Source: Alphaproteobacteria bacterium | GTDB taxonomy: Bacteria > Pseudomonadota > Alphaproteobacteria > Caedimonadales > UBA9215 | Length of the DNA stretch: 59,105 bases | Reading direction: 5' to 3' | Assembly (NCBI GenBank): GCA_009993885.1 | Contig: JAACSN010000004.1 | Coordinates: 1 to 59,105, forward strand | Shown: positions 21,614 to 30,683 of the stretch, piece after piece | How positions within the stretch are numbered: the first letter of the stretch is position 1 | Layout: the number at the start of each line of letters is the position of its first letter | The notes under the pieces: generated by a model | What the model was told of the DNA's origin: nothing | What the model saw: only the letters and a program-made list of their open reading frames with translations | The model's database searches: none | Position numbers and translations under genes: made by a program

Positions 21614-23740
21614 ATGTATCATAAATTCGGCCTTCTTTTGAGATCTTTTGGCAGAAAAGTTCAGGAAAAGCTTGAACAAGAAGAAAAGAATCTATTTTAT
21701 TGGGTTCCTGTTTGTTACGGCCTCGGCATTGCCCTGTATTTTAACCTTAAAACCGAACCTTCCCTTAAGCATTCTCTCATCCCCTTTGGCGCGGGATGTC
21801 TACTTTACCTGTTTACCTACGTCAAAAAATATCATTGGCGTCGCAAATTTGCCCTTGCTTTTCTTTTAGTCTCTCTTGGTTTTTTGAGTATTAAAGCACG
21901 AACGGAAATTCTAAATACGCCCATGCTTGTAGGAGAAATTGGTTTTCAACCTCTTACAGGAACACTTAAATCCATAGAACGTCTTCCTAACCGAACCCGT
22001 ATTGTACTGGAAGATGTCCGGTTCTTAAAAAAACTCCGCTCGGATTTACCCCTACCGACAAAGATACGACTCTCTCTTCGAGGACGCTTACAACCCGCCG
22101 ATGATTTTATAGTCGGAGACCAAGTCCGACTCAAAGCCTCTTTATCCCCTCCCGGCAATCCCGTAGCCCCCCATGCTTATGACTTTAGACGTCGCGCCTA
22201 TTTCGAGGGTATTGGCGCTGTGGGCTACGGCATTACGCCCCTCACCCGTGTTGATACGGAAGGACTGCCACAAAACCGGACTCTTTACGGCACACTAAAA
22301 CATACCGTTAACCAATGGCGAACGGATCTGACAACCTATCTGCGACGTCATATTAAAGGACAAAGCGGCGCTGTTGTCGCGGCTCTTGTAACGGGGGATC
22401 GCTCCGGCATTACGGACAACACACGGCAAGCTTTCGCCGATGCGGGTCTTGCCCATATTCTCGCTATCTCCGGTCTGCACCTCAGCATTGTAGCCGGACT
22501 CATTTTTTTCCTTATTCGAGGTTCCTTATGCCTTATCCCCCCGATTGCCTTGAAGCAAAATACAAAAAAGCTAGCCGCCGGCATTGCTTTGGTATTCACC
22601 TTTTGTTATCTCATTCTCAGCGGTGCAACCATCCCGGCCGAACGTGCCTTTATCATGACCTCTCTCATTTTGATTGCCGTCATGGTTGATCGAGTAGCCT
22701 TGACCATGCGCAATGTTGCCCTCGCGGCTCTTCTCGTCCTAATTATCGCGCCCGACGTCCTAACAGGCCCCAGCTTTCAACTTTCTTTTGCAGCCGTAAT
22801 CGGTCTCGTTGCAGCCTATGAGAAAATGCACCCTTTCTTAAGTCGTTGGCATGCGAGGGTCGGGGAAAGCCGTTTTGCCGGTCTTAAGAAAACCGGCCTT
22901 TATCTCTCAACCCTCCTTTTCTCAAGCCTCATTGCCACACTTGCAACGGCGCCTTTTACCATTTTTACCTTCAATCGTTTTTCCCTTGTGGCCGTGCTTA
23001 CCAACCTCATCGCCATTCCTTACGTCTCCTTTGTTATTATGCCCCTTATTGTATTTGCGCTCTTAACGGCACCTTTTACCGTTTTCTTTACGGGTCCCCT
23101 CCTTGAACAAGTCTTACAAGCTCTTATCACCCTTTCTTTTGAAAGCCAAAAACTCCCCGGAGCCGTTATCCTTGTGCCGCAAGTCAGTACAATCGTGCAA
23201 ATGAGCGTTATCCTAGGGCTTCTTTGGATAGCCTTATGGACGACAAAATGGCGACGATTAGGCGTGATTCCTCTTGCTATGGGCGGCCTTTTATTTATGC
23301 TTGATCGACCGCCGGATGTGTATATCGCCCCCGAACAAAACCTCATCGGTTATTATGACGGGCAAGAAAAAAAGGCATGGGTGAATACCTTGCAATCGGG
23401 CCGGTTTGCAAGAAAGGCATGGCTTCAACTCGTAGGCGCTCCCCAAGTTCTGAAACTTACCGACAAAAACAAGTGCGATCATTACACGGCAACGGCAACC
23501 GAAGGCTGCCATAGGATCACCAAAGGCAATACTCGGCTTCACTTCACCCAAAAACACCTTATGAAGTGGCATAAAAAAATATATACTCTAACGGTAGATG
23601 TAGAAAAAGAAGGCCGCAACAGCCCTCTTCTCTTAAGCCAAGACTTTAAAAAAAACGGAGCCTATTTCCTCTGGGTTGACGAGAAAGGCATCACGACACA
23701 AAGTGTCAAAGACATCAGCGGCAATCGCCCTTGGCGTTAA
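21614..23740 (+). CDS. comEC: ComEC/Rec2-type competence protein
   Basis: Polytopic inner-membrane protein that forms the channel for single-stranded DNA import in natural transformation. About 708 residues from the ATG at 21614; a GCAGGG lies upstream. Helices near the N-terminus, a DUF4131-like OB region (LTGTLKSIERLPNRTRIVLEDV), then the competence domain with GDRSGITDNTRQAFADAGLAHILAISGLHL and about ten helices. The C-terminal domain lacks the metal-binding HxHxDH of the full metallo-beta-lactamase domain and ends in NRPWR, as in many alphaproteobacterial forms. Divergent from gltX with 45 bases between starts. Confidence 0.88.
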   Translation: MYHKFGLLLRSFGRKVQEKLEQEEKNLFYWVPVCYGLGIALYFNLKTEPSLKHSLIPFGAGCLLYLFTYVKKYHWRRKFALAFLLVSLGFLSIKARTEILNTPMLVGEIGFQPLTGTLKSIERLPNRTRIVLEDVRFLKKLRSDLPLPTKIRLSLRGRLQPADDFIVGDQVRLKASLSPPGNPVAPHAYDFRRRAYFEGIGAVGYGITPLTRVDTEGLPQNRTLYGTLKHTVNQWRTDLTTYLRRHIKGQSGAVVAALVTGDRSGITDNTRQAFADAGLAHILAISGLHLSIVAGLIFFLIRGSLCLIPPIALKQNTKKLAAGIALVFTFCYLILSGATIPAERAFIMTSLILIAVMVDRVALTMRNVALAALLVLIIAPDVLTGPSFQLSFAAVIGLVAAYEKMHPFLSRWHARVGESRFAGLKKTGLYLSTLLFSSLIATLATAPFTIFTFNRFSLVAVLTNLIAIPYVSFVIMPLIVFALLTAPFTVFFTGPLLEQVLQALITLSFESQKLPGAVILVPQVSTIVQMSVILGLLWIALWTTKWRRLGVIPLAMGGLLFMLDRPPDVYIAPEQNLIGYYDGQEKKAWVNTLQSGRFARKAWLQLVGAPQVLKLTDKNKCDHYTATATEGCHRITKGNTRLHFTQKHLMKWHKKIYTLTVDVEKEGRNSPLLLSQDFKKNGAYFLWVDEKGITTQSVKDISGNRPWR

Positions 23741-23747
23741 GAAAGCC

Positions 23748-23957
23748 TCAATAGTGAGGGGGGCGTTGGTCTTCGTGAAGGGATGTTTCAGAATTGAGTT
23801 GATCTTTAGCAACGGAAAGCTCTCGTTTGAGAGTTGATAATTCTGCTTTCAAGGCTTTGATGTCTTTTTGCTGTGCAAAAACTTCGTCACTTAAGCGTGC
23901 AATGTCTTCTGCTTGGTGGCACAAAGATTCTTGGAGTTTTGTTAAGATATCATCCAT
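23748..23957 (-). CDS. slyX: SlyX family protein
   Basis: About 69 residues, almost entirely one coiled coil (KLQESLCHQAEDIARLSDEV and on), ending in the family signature RPPHY. SlyX proteins are small conserved coiled-coil proteins whose role is not settled. The ATG at 23957 is chosen over an upstream TTG; neither has a clear ribosome binding site. The gene is convergent with comEC. Confidence 0.85.
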   Translation of the reverse strand: MDDILTKLQESLCHQAEDIARLSDEVFAQQKDIKALKAELSTLKRELSVAKDQLNSETSLHEDQRPPHY

Positions 23958-24009
23958 AACGGTCAAATGCTGTTCTTAAAATTCGAAATTTTATTCAAAA
24001 GAGTATAGA

Positions 24010-24189
24010 GCCGTCACAACCGTTGATTCTGTAGATTCCTCAGCGACCTGCATGTGCAGGTGGGCGCCATATGAAAGGATCCACGGATCCCTTCAGGGAC
24101 AGCTCCCTAGAGAAAAAGTATCGGCCCCGGGAAAGTCTTACTAACCGACGCGAAGCAACAGCCCTATTTCCTTAGTATGGGCTTTTTTT
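24010..24189 (+). ncRNA. Candidate structured RNA with terminator, family unassigned
   Basis: About 180 bases between slyX and znuB with no ORF but several hairpins in a row: ACCTGC-atgt-GCAGGT (24046-24061), GGATC-cacg-GATCC (near 24078-24091) and AGGGA-cagc-TCCCT (near 24094-24108). A longer TCGG...CCGA element (24121-24149) follows, then a terminator. A TATAGA box at 24004 could be the -10. The size fits 6S RNA, but I cannot show its paired ends. It lacks the SRP RNA core, tmRNA tag and RNase P motifs. Confidence 0.45.
24160..24189 (+). terminator. Rho-independent terminator of the candidate RNA
   Basis: AGCCCTA pairs with TATGGGCT (one bulged T) and is followed by seven T. No plus-strand protein gene lies just upstream, so it should end a non-coding transcript; comEC read-through is the alternative. 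Confidence 0.7.
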
Positions 24190-24208
24190 GACATGTTTAC
24201 AAGTTTTT

Positions 24209-25000
24209 TCAGCGCTTGAGAAAGTAGCTAAGTCGCGAGACAATAAACAAGCCGAGGGCACTCACCACAATCATTGGCGCTGTCGGGGTATCAAAGATAT
24301 AAGAGCTCCATAGGCCTATCACAAAAGAAAGAGCACCGACACCGACAGCTATAATAATCATTTGTGCCGGAGAGCGAGAAAGGTAACGGGCACAAGAAGC
24401 AGGAATAATCAGCATGGCCGTCATTAAAAGAGCCCCAACGGTTTGCAAAAGCAACCCGATGGTTAACCCCAAAGCAACGGCAAAGCCAACCTTAACGGCA
24501 AGGATGGGAATCCCTTCGCTTTTGGCCAGCTCTTCACTGATAAAGGTCGTTAAAAGAGAACGCCAGAAAAGGATTGTTAAAACGCCAACCCCAAGAGCTG
24601 CCAAGGCTGTTGTAATAATATCCCCCCATGTGAGGGCTAAAATATCACCGAATAAAAAACCTGTAAGAGACAACGGGGGGCGATCCATAAACGCTAACAC
24701 CACAAGACCGAGGGCAAGGCTACCATGGGAAAAGATCGCTAAAATCGAATCAATAGAAACCTTTGATCGAAAGGGAATTAACGTTAATATAACGGCAAGG
24801 CCGACACAAAAAAGGCTTAAAATGAGTTGAGACGGCAGCTGCCAGATTAATGAGAGCCCAAGACCAAGAAGCGCACTATGGGAAATAGTATCTCCAAAAA
24901 AAGCAAGGCGGCGCCACACCATGACAGAACCCAAAGGGCCTGCAAGGCAAGAAAAAACCAGACCCATAATAAGAGCTTTTAGAATAAAGTCCTCAAACAT
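24209..25000 (-). CDS. znuB: Zinc/manganese ABC transporter permease (ZnuB)
   Basis: Membrane subunit of the high-affinity zinc importer. About 263 residues with seven or eight hydrophobic helices and the family region GDTISHSALLGLGLSL near the N-terminus. The ATG at 25000 overlaps the stop of znuC by 8 bases, which fixes the start. No periplasmic binding protein (ZnuA) gene is adjacent. A manganese or iron-specific role within the same family cannot be excluded. Confidence 0.9.
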   Translation of the reverse strand: MFEDFILKALIMGLVFSCLAGPLGSVMVWRRLAFFGDTISHSALLGLGLSLIWQLPSQLILSLFCVGLAVILTLIPFRSKVSIDSILAIFSHGSLALGLVVLAFMDRPPLSLTGFLFGDILALTWGDIITTALAALGVGVLTILFWRSLLTTFISEELAKSEGIPILAVKVGFAVALGLTIGLLLQTVGALLMTAMLIIPASCARYLSRSPAQMIIIAVGVGALSFVIGLWSSYIFDTPTAPMIVVSALGLFIVSRLSYFLKR

Positions 25001-25730
25001 GATCACAACACTCAGTCTGAATGTCGTCATGCTCATGGTCGTGATCATGGCGGTAGGGTAATATCTCAGACCCTATATCATGGGGAAATAAATCCCGATA
25101 GGCTTTGGAAGATTTAACGTGCTCGGGCTGCCCCATACAACAGATATGTCGATTCAAACAAATAACATTCCGGCTGGCACGGTGCACGAAATGTAAATCA
25201 TGACTTACCGTTAAAATGGCAATGTTAAGGTCTTTGTGCAGGTGATCGATCAAATGGTAAAATTGATTCTGCCCCACCACGTCAAGGCCTTGAGCCGGCT
25301 CATCTAAAATTAATAAATTAGGCTGTTGCAAGAGGGCTCGGGCAAGCAATACGCGCTGATATTCCCCTCCGGAAAGCGTGTGCATGGAAAGAGGAAGAAG
25401 TTTTTGAATCCGAGTTTTTTCTACGACTCCCAAAAGTTCTTTATTGTTTTGAGAGGTCTTTAAAAAAGTTTCAACGCTCAAGGGCATCATTTCATTAAGC
25501 TGTAAACGTTGGGGCATATATCCGATGCGCGTTTGAGACGCAACCTGACAAGAACCGTTTGTTGGCTTTTGGAGCCCGACAATAACTTTTAGAAGAGAGC
25601 TCTTTCCGGCTCCGTTAGGACCGATGATCGTTACAAAATCCCCTTGTTTAACGCCAAAAGTCACCTTATCCAGAATCACACGTGACTCTAGTGAAAGGGA
25701 AAGGTCGGTCAAAGTTAGCAGTTCTGTCAT
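24993..25730 (-). CDS. znuC: Zinc ABC transporter ATP-binding protein (ZnuC)
   Basis: ATPase of the metal importer. Walker A GPNGAGKSSLL, Q loop, signature LSGGEYQRVLLARAL, Walker B LLILDEPAQGLD and the switch His in LTVSHDLHFV. The C-terminus carries a His/Asp-rich tail (YRHDHDHEHDD, then CCDHV), a likely metal-binding or sensing element seen in some ZnuC proteins. First gene of the znuC-znuB pair. Confidence 0.93.
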   Translation of the reverse strand: MTELLTLTDLSLSLESRVILDKVTFGVKQGDFVTIIGPNGAGKSSLLKVIVGLQKPTNGSCQVASQTRIGYMPQRLQLNEMMPLSVETFLKTSQNNKELLGVVEKTRIQKLLPLSMHTLSGGEYQRVLLARALLQQPNLLILDEPAQGLDVVGQNQFYHLIDHLHKDLNIAILTVSHDLHFVHRASRNVICLNRHICCMGQPEHVKSSKAYRDLFPHDIGSEILPYRHDHDHEHDDIQTECCDHV

Positions 25731-25892
25731 CCGTTATGTTTACCATGCCCCGCCCAAAAACAAAATCTTTTATAAAAGGGGCAACAAAAAAGAATTCTAA
25801 GAAAAATCCCCTAAATCGGCAAGGGTAAGATCTTTTAAAAACCATAGAGTTATGTTAGAATTTTTTTAGAAAAAATAGAGGCCTATAGTCAC

Positions 25893-26927
25893 ATGATCCT
25901 TTTCTCTCGCTACTCTTTCTTATTTTGCAATCTGTTGTTTGTTTTTCAAATGGTTCGTGCGGACTTACTGCACGACGTCTCAATCCCCCATGATGTGAAA
26001 GTCGCTCCGGATATCACCTTGCGCGTCACCCATACGAAAGCTAAAAACACAACGCAAAATGCTCCTAAGAAAGTCGTGATTTTCTTACCCGGGCGTGCTT
26101 CCTTTTTCCAGAAAAATAAAGGGCTCATCTTGGGCATAACGGGGCATGATTATACGGGAACACAAAATGTAAAATTAGCCCGTCAAGCAGATTTTTGGTG
26201 CATTGATATGCGGGGTCACGGAGCCTCCCTTGGGCGCTTGAGCCCTAATAATCAACGGGGTCATATTGACTCCTTCGAGACTTATCTGACCGACATTCAC
26301 AAGGTGATTACCGATACGATTGCCCCGGCCTATGACGGACAAGACGTTGAATTTTATATTATGGGAGCTTCTATGGGCGGTCATTTAGCCGTGCGTTACC
26401 TGCAAGATTATGCCTCGAAGACACCCGTCCGATTCAAAAGAGCCCTTTTAATTGTTCCAATGATTCGTTTTACAACAGCCCCTTGGCCTCGTTTTATGGC
26501 AAAGAGTTTTTCTAAAGCCGCGACCTTCCTGAGCTTTTCAAAAAACTATGCTGCGGGCTACGGTGATCTTGATCTCTCAAAATCTGATTTCACGCGCTTT
26601 AAAGGGCATCATAGCCGCGAAGCCTTTGATGATACTAACGAAATGATGGCTCAAAATCCCGGCCTTATTACGGGCGGGCCTACCTACGGATGGGTTTCGG
26701 CTGCTTTTGACTCGGAAACGCCTCTTTGTCAAAAACCTCTTCCAAAAGCTGTTGATTATGTAGCTTATGTTGCAGGAAACGATAGTGCTGTTGATAGCAA
26801 TTCAACCCTCGCCTTCTGCAAGCAACATAATATTCGTGTGAAATTCTATCCCCAATCCCGCCACAACATCCTAAAAGAAACAAAGGAATATGCCCCGACT
26901 TTTTGGCAAGACCTTGATTTATCTTGA
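25893..26927 (+). CDS. Secreted alpha/beta hydrolase, lysophospholipase-like
   Basis: 344 residues starting with a signal peptide (RYSFLFCNLLFVFQMVRA). The hydrolase fold follows: oxyanion-side IFLPGRASFF, then WCIDMRGHGASLGR, nucleophile elbow GASMGGH, acid candidate in AYVAGNDSAVDS and catalytic His in YPQSRHNILKE near the end. The order fits monoacylglycerol lipase or PldB-type lysophospholipases. Export suggests action on lipids outside the cytoplasm. Substrate not determined. Divergent from znuC. Confidence 0.85.
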   Translation: MILFSRYSFLFCNLLFVFQMVRADLLHDVSIPHDVKVAPDITLRVTHTKAKNTTQNAPKKVVIFLPGRASFFQKNKGLILGITGHDYTGTQNVKLARQADFWCIDMRGHGASLGRLSPNNQRGHIDSFETYLTDIHKVITDTIAPAYDGQDVEFYIMGASMGGHLAVRYLQDYASKTPVRFKRALLIVPMIRFTTAPWPRFMAKSFSKAATFLSFSKNYAAGYGDLDLSKSDFTRFKGHHSREAFDDTNEMMAQNPGLITGGPTYGWVSAAFDSETPLCQKPLPKAVDYVAYVAGNDSAVDSNSTLAFCKQHNIRVKFYPQSRHNILKETKEYAPTFWQDLDLS

Positions 26928-26986
26928 CGCCGCCGGCCAACTTTTGTAGCCTTAAAATGACTATTTTCAAGAGGAAATGACTTACC

Positions 26987-27799
26987 GTGTACAAAAAATC
27001 TTTACTTCTTTTAGGCTCAATACTCCTTTCTGCTATGGATCCTCTCAATTTTTTTACGGCCTCCGCAACGCACGCCTCAATAATAGAGAGTCCGGAATGC
27101 GAAAACACTCGGAGTCGCCCTCCTTTTACCGTTCGAAATGCAACCGGCTGCCCTTTAACGGTAACCTTTACACCAAGGGATAAAACCGAAGATTATGTAT
27201 GGTATATCGCCCCTAAGGATGGGGGTCAAACATGCTGTGAGAAAAAACTGCTTGAAGGTCCGAATTTAACAGAAGACAATCGTTACGGAACCCTGACCGT
27301 TTATCAATGGCGTGAACAAGAAATAGATGAAGACGGTTGTTTCATTCTCAAAAAATATGCTGTATTTGGCGACCTTGTCGATACTTCTGCTCTCTTTTCT
27401 ATTTACCCTAAAAGCGCATGTTTCTATTCTTTAGAACAGGACGAAACATCCGGCGGAACAACAGCCCCAAAATGGCTGGTTGAAGACGTAAAAAAGGAGC
27501 TTGTCGAAAAGCTTGCCGGAGCCCCCTCTCTTTTAAATCAAGCGTTAGAAGAATTACGGATCAAGTGGGCTTCTATGACGCCTGAAGAAAAAGAAAATCC
27601 CTATACGGTTGATTTCCCGTCCTGCCTTCACGGCCTTAGTTTTAATCTACCTCTTCCCTCACATTATCTTTTGCGCCCCGCACAAACGGAAGATCTCCGC
27701 CGTCAACTTGATGATTTTTTTCCGACCGAGGACGAAATTCTTGCAGCTGAAAAAGCATTTCTCGCCGAAGGTATTAAAATTTACCCTCACGGCTCTTAA
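26987..27799 (+). CDS. Secreted cysteine-containing protein of unknown function
   Basis: 270 residues from a GTG start, with AGAGGA about 11 bases upstream. An N-terminal hydrophobic stretch (SLLLLGSILLSAMDPLNFF) and a small-residue region (ASATHAS) look like a signal peptide. The mature part has several cysteines (PECENTR, TGCPLTV, TCCEKK, DGCF, SACF, SCLHG) that probably form disulfides after export. No family recognised. It follows the hydrolase by about 60 bases and may share its transcript. Confidence 0.68.
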   Translation: MYKKSLLLLGSILLSAMDPLNFFTASATHASIIESPECENTRSRPPFTVRNATGCPLTVTFTPRDKTEDYVWYIAPKDGGQTCCEKKLLEGPNLTEDNRYGTLTVYQWREQEIDEDGCFILKKYAVFGDLVDTSALFSIYPKSACFYSLEQDETSGGTTAPKWLVEDVKKELVEKLAGAPSLLNQALEELRIKWASMTPEEKENPYTVDFPSCLHGLSFNLPLPSHYLLRPAQTEDLRRQLDDFFPTEDEILAAEKAFLAEGIKIYPHGS

Positions 27800-27907
27800 A
27801 ATTTTATCTTTTCATCCGCTTACAAAAGAGACGTCAAAAACATTGACTTTTAGAAGCAAAAAGTCATTATGAATTATGAAATTTTCTCTTAAAGGTTCAA
27901 TCAAATC

Positions 27908-28633
27908 ATGATCTGTCTCTATGGCCAACATGCCGTTTTAAGCGCCCTTGATAACCCCAAGCGCCACCTTGGCCGCCTTCTTTTAAGTAAATCCTCCGAG
28001 AAAGCCGATGAGATTCAACGCGCCCACCCCCGTCTTAAAATTGACTTTGTGTCCCAAGACGACCTCGACCGTAAGTTTGGTAAGGACGCCGTGCACCAAG
28101 GAATTGCTTTGGAAACAGAGCCCCTTGCAACGCCCCCCCTTGAAGAGCTCATTGAGCAACATCAAAACGATGACAGCTCTTTGATTATTTTATTGGATCA
28201 AGTCACAGATCCTCATAACGTAGGCGCAATTACCCGTTCTGCTGCAGCCTTTGGGGCTCACGGCATTATCATGCCCAAACACCAATCTGCCCCCCTTGAT
28301 AGCGCCATCCTCGCTAAAACAGCCTGTGGCGGCGTTGAACATATCCCTCTGCTCACGGTAACAAATTTTGCACGCTCTATGGAACAGCTCAAGAAAGGGG
28401 GGTATTGGTGTATCGGCCTTGACGAACGCGGCGAACACCCCCTCCACAAAGCTCCCCTTAAGGGCAAAATCGCTCTGATTCTGGGCGCCGAAGGCAAAGG
28501 GCTAAGGCGTCTTACAAAGGACAATTGCGACCTCCTGACCAACCTTCCGACGAATCCGCTTTTCCCAACCTTAAATGTCTCTAATGCAGCAGCCTTATCC
28601 TTTTATGAATACAATCGCCAAAATAAAACCTAG
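27908..28633 (+). CDS. rlmB: 23S rRNA 2'-O-ribose methyltransferase, TrmH/RlmB family
   Basis: SPOUT-fold enzyme that methylates a ribose in 23S rRNA (Gm2251 in E. coli). N-terminal substrate-binding domain (LYGQHAVLSALDNPKRHLGRLLLSK), then the SPOUT motifs LDQVTDPHNVGAITRSAAAFGAHGI, LILGAEGKGLRRL and LNVSNAAALSFYEY, which form the knot that binds SAM. Length 241 is normal. Assignment to RlmB rather than another TrmH paralogue rests on the N-terminal domain. Confidence 0.88.
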   Translation: MICLYGQHAVLSALDNPKRHLGRLLLSKSSEKADEIQRAHPRLKIDFVSQDDLDRKFGKDAVHQGIALETEPLATPPLEELIEQHQNDDSSLIILLDQVTDPHNVGAITRSAAAFGAHGIIMPKHQSAPLDSAILAKTACGGVEHIPLLTVTNFARSMEQLKKGGYWCIGLDERGEHPLHKAPLKGKIALILGAEGKGLRRLTKDNCDLLTNLPTNPLFPTLNVSNAAALSFYEYNRQNKT

Positions 28634-28738
28634 AACACATAGGAAAGTCTCTAGATAGGAAAGATTTTCTAGAGATTTAGCGGCAATCCAAAGGGGCAAA
28701 AATCCAATCCCTTTGCGTTTCTCTAAATCTGTTTGGGG

Positions 28739-28777
28739 TGCGGGGGCAGGATTTTAACCTACGATCTTCAGGTTATG
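28739..28777 (-). repeat. Degraded copy of the tRNA-fMet 3' part (old attachment site)
   Basis: 39 bases that match the tRNA-fMet gene from the CCA side to the anticodon with two substitutions. It covers the T arm and the 3' side of the anticodon arm only, so it cannot be a tRNA. The stop codon of the HD gene (28768-28770) lies inside it. It is best read as the outer attachment site of an older element that used the same tRNA. Confidence 0.75.
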
Positions 28778-30150
28778 GATACCGCCCCTTCTAAACGAGG
28801 AATATATAGCTTTAAAGCTATCTTTAGCTTTTGCCCTTCTTTTATAACGGACTTATCAAGAGCCAAATAACATTTCTTTTCCGATTTATCTCCTATCATT
28901 TTTAATAAATCAGAATATTGTTGAATGCGCTGAACTTTATTAGAGTTTTTATCTTCCTTAATCAAAATAGGGTCATCTTGAGACTCATAAGCCATATCGT
29001 CACTTTTAATTATAAAAGCCTTCCATTCAGGTGTTTCCGTCTCATCTCGCCACTTCTTTAGAATTGAACTTACAGCTCCTTCACATGTTGGTTCAAATTG
29101 AAAGGTTTGATGGGGCTGCCGACCATATATCTTTTTAGCCATTTCGGAAACATCACCACTTCCGTTCACAGAAAAGTCACGAATAATCGTCCAAATGTCA
29201 TAATCGGTAAGTGTTTTATAATAGGCGTAATTCTCTTGGATAAAGCTTTCCGGAGAGTCTGAACTTTTCCGATATTTCCCTGCAGCTGCAATAAATTTCT
29301 TTAACTTACTATTATTTATTTTATCGATAAGGTTACCATCCTCAGAATCAGAAACAGCACTTAGAAAATATCTGAAGAGATTTTCAAAAAAATTTATCTT
29401 ATTATGGTAACAAATATTTTGAGTCATAATGCGGCGACACAAAAGAAAATGCTCTACAGCATGCCAACCTTTTTTTAAGAAACCTAGGCGAGGTGGCTGT
29501 TCTGTTTCGTCAATTCTAGTAGCATGTTCAATAATCCAATCAATATCCGGATTTCCATAAGGAACTCCACAAAAATGTGCATCCCTAAGCAAATAATCAA
29601 GCCTATCTGCATCTACCTGAGATGTTATAATATCTCGTATAAGATAATAATTAACATTACCACCTGCAATTTTCTCCTTTTTTTGAATAAGCCCAGAGAT
29701 TATTTTATAATTTAGTCTGGATTTTTCTAATACATCCTCAAACTCTCTAAGAAAGCTTTCGGTCCACCCCTCATGCTTGACTTTTTTCTCATTTTTATTA
29801 ACTAAAAAGCTTTCAAAAGCGTGTGAAAAAGGGCCATGACCAATATCGTGAAACAAAGCTCCAATCATAGCATACCTTTTATCATCCCCTGTGAGGCCAA
29901 GTTTATCACTCATCCTACAGGCAATATAAGCAGTTCCTAGGCAATGACTAAATCTGTTATGAACGGCAGTAGGGAAAATCAATTCTGCAAGGCCAAGTTG
30001 CTTAATATGACGCAATCTTTGAAAATTTTCAGAGTTAATAATTGATTTTAGAATTGCCTTATCTCCCACAGGAAACGACATAACACCATGCACAGCATCA
30101 TTAACTACAGAGTCATTATTTTTCACCCCTTCTTGTCTTTTATCAATCAT
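28768..30150 (-). CDS. HD-domain phosphohydrolase (dGTPase/SAMHD1-like)
   Basis: 460 residues. The N-terminal HD domain has His in NRFSHCLGTAYIA, the HD pair in GALFHDIGHGPFSHAFE and a late Asp in SQVDADRLDYLLRDA, the metal ligands of the SAMHD1/YdhJ-like phosphohydrolases. The C-terminal half is unassigned. GAGGT lies 8 bases before the ATG. Proteins of this group hydrolyse dNTPs or other nucleotides, and some defend against phages. The last residues and the stop codon are encoded in the tRNA-derived repeat, so the present C-terminus was set by an integration event. Confidence 0.85.
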   Translation of the reverse strand: MIDKRQEGVKNNDSVVNDAVHGVMSFPVGDKAILKSIINSENFQRLRHIKQLGLAELIFPTAVHNRFSHCLGTAYIACRMSDKLGLTGDDKRYAMIGALFHDIGHGPFSHAFESFLVNKNEKKVKHEGWTESFLREFEDVLEKSRLNYKIISGLIQKKEKIAGGNVNYYLIRDIITSQVDADRLDYLLRDAHFCGVPYGNPDIDWIIEHATRIDETEQPPRLGFLKKGWHAVEHFLLCRRIMTQNICYHNKINFFENLFRYFLSAVSDSEDGNLIDKINNSKLKKFIAAAGKYRKSSDSPESFIQENYAYYKTLTDYDIWTIIRDFSVNGSGDVSEMAKKIYGRQPHQTFQFEPTCEGAVSSILKKWRDETETPEWKAFIIKSDDMAYESQDDPILIKEDKNSNKVQRIQQYSDLLKMIGDKSEKKCYLALDKSVIKEGQKLKIALKLYIPRLEGAVSIT

Positions 30151-30281
30151 TTTGATTACCTCTATTTTTTTTCAAGTAAAACCATTATATTTAAAAATAA
30201 TTAATAAAACTATAATATATAAACAAATAGTTGATATATAATACTGTTTAATATTGTCTGCTCAATAGATTATTTGAAGGT

Positions 30282-30569
30282 GTGTGGTATCTTTTAACAA
30301 GTGAAGAAGGCTTTTTCTTACAGCCCCTAGAGTCCCATGCTCAACAGAACACTTTATTTATCAACAAACTCAAATCTAGGAAAATCCTTTTAGAAATTGA
30401 ATCAGGGGATAACGCAGAAAAAATAAGCAGGCTTCAATCTTTAATTGACTCATCGGATAAGGCAAAAGCCTTGATCTCCATGAAGGATTTGGAGCGTTGG
30501 GTTGTAATTTTACCGGATTTACTCAACTCAGGTATTAACGAAATAATAAACAGTGCCTATAGCGAGTAA
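30282..30569 (+). CDS. Small protein of unknown function, possibly a fragment
   Basis: About 95 residues from a GTG at 30282; the frame extends upstream to 30252 without an ATG, so the 5' end is uncertain. The product is polar and helical (KLKSRKILLEIESGDNAEKISRLQ in two parts with a leucine-rich tail) and has no membrane segment. It is the only other frame in the older element. It may be the end of a larger lost gene. Confidence 0.4.
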   Translation: MWYLLTSEEGFFLQPLESHAQQNTLFINKLKSRKILLEIESGDNAEKISRLQSLIDSSDKAKALISMKDLERWVVILPDLLNSGINEIINSAYSE

Positions 30570-30643
30570 AACGGACAGAACAATTTTTCATCAAAAAAGC
30601 AATTATTAGCTTAGCATATTATTATGATTGATTTATTTGACCT

Positions 30644-30660
30644 GTGCCATTTACGTGCCA
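30644..30660. promoter_or_regulatory. GTGCCA pair at 11-base spacing (possible arm sites)
   Basis: GTGCCA at 30644-30649 and at 30655-30660, exactly 11 bases apart and 23 bases outside the 49-base repeat. The phasing resembles the TGTCCCA sites of the neighbouring element. Confidence 0.4.
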
Positions 30661-30683
30661 CAGAAAGAGACTTTCTAAAAACT

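Noticed and set aside
24001..24190. SRP RNA, tmRNA or RNase P RNA at this place
   Set aside because: The SRP core (GGTCAGG...GGAAG), a tmRNA tag frame and the RNase P GAGGAAAGTCC element are all absent.
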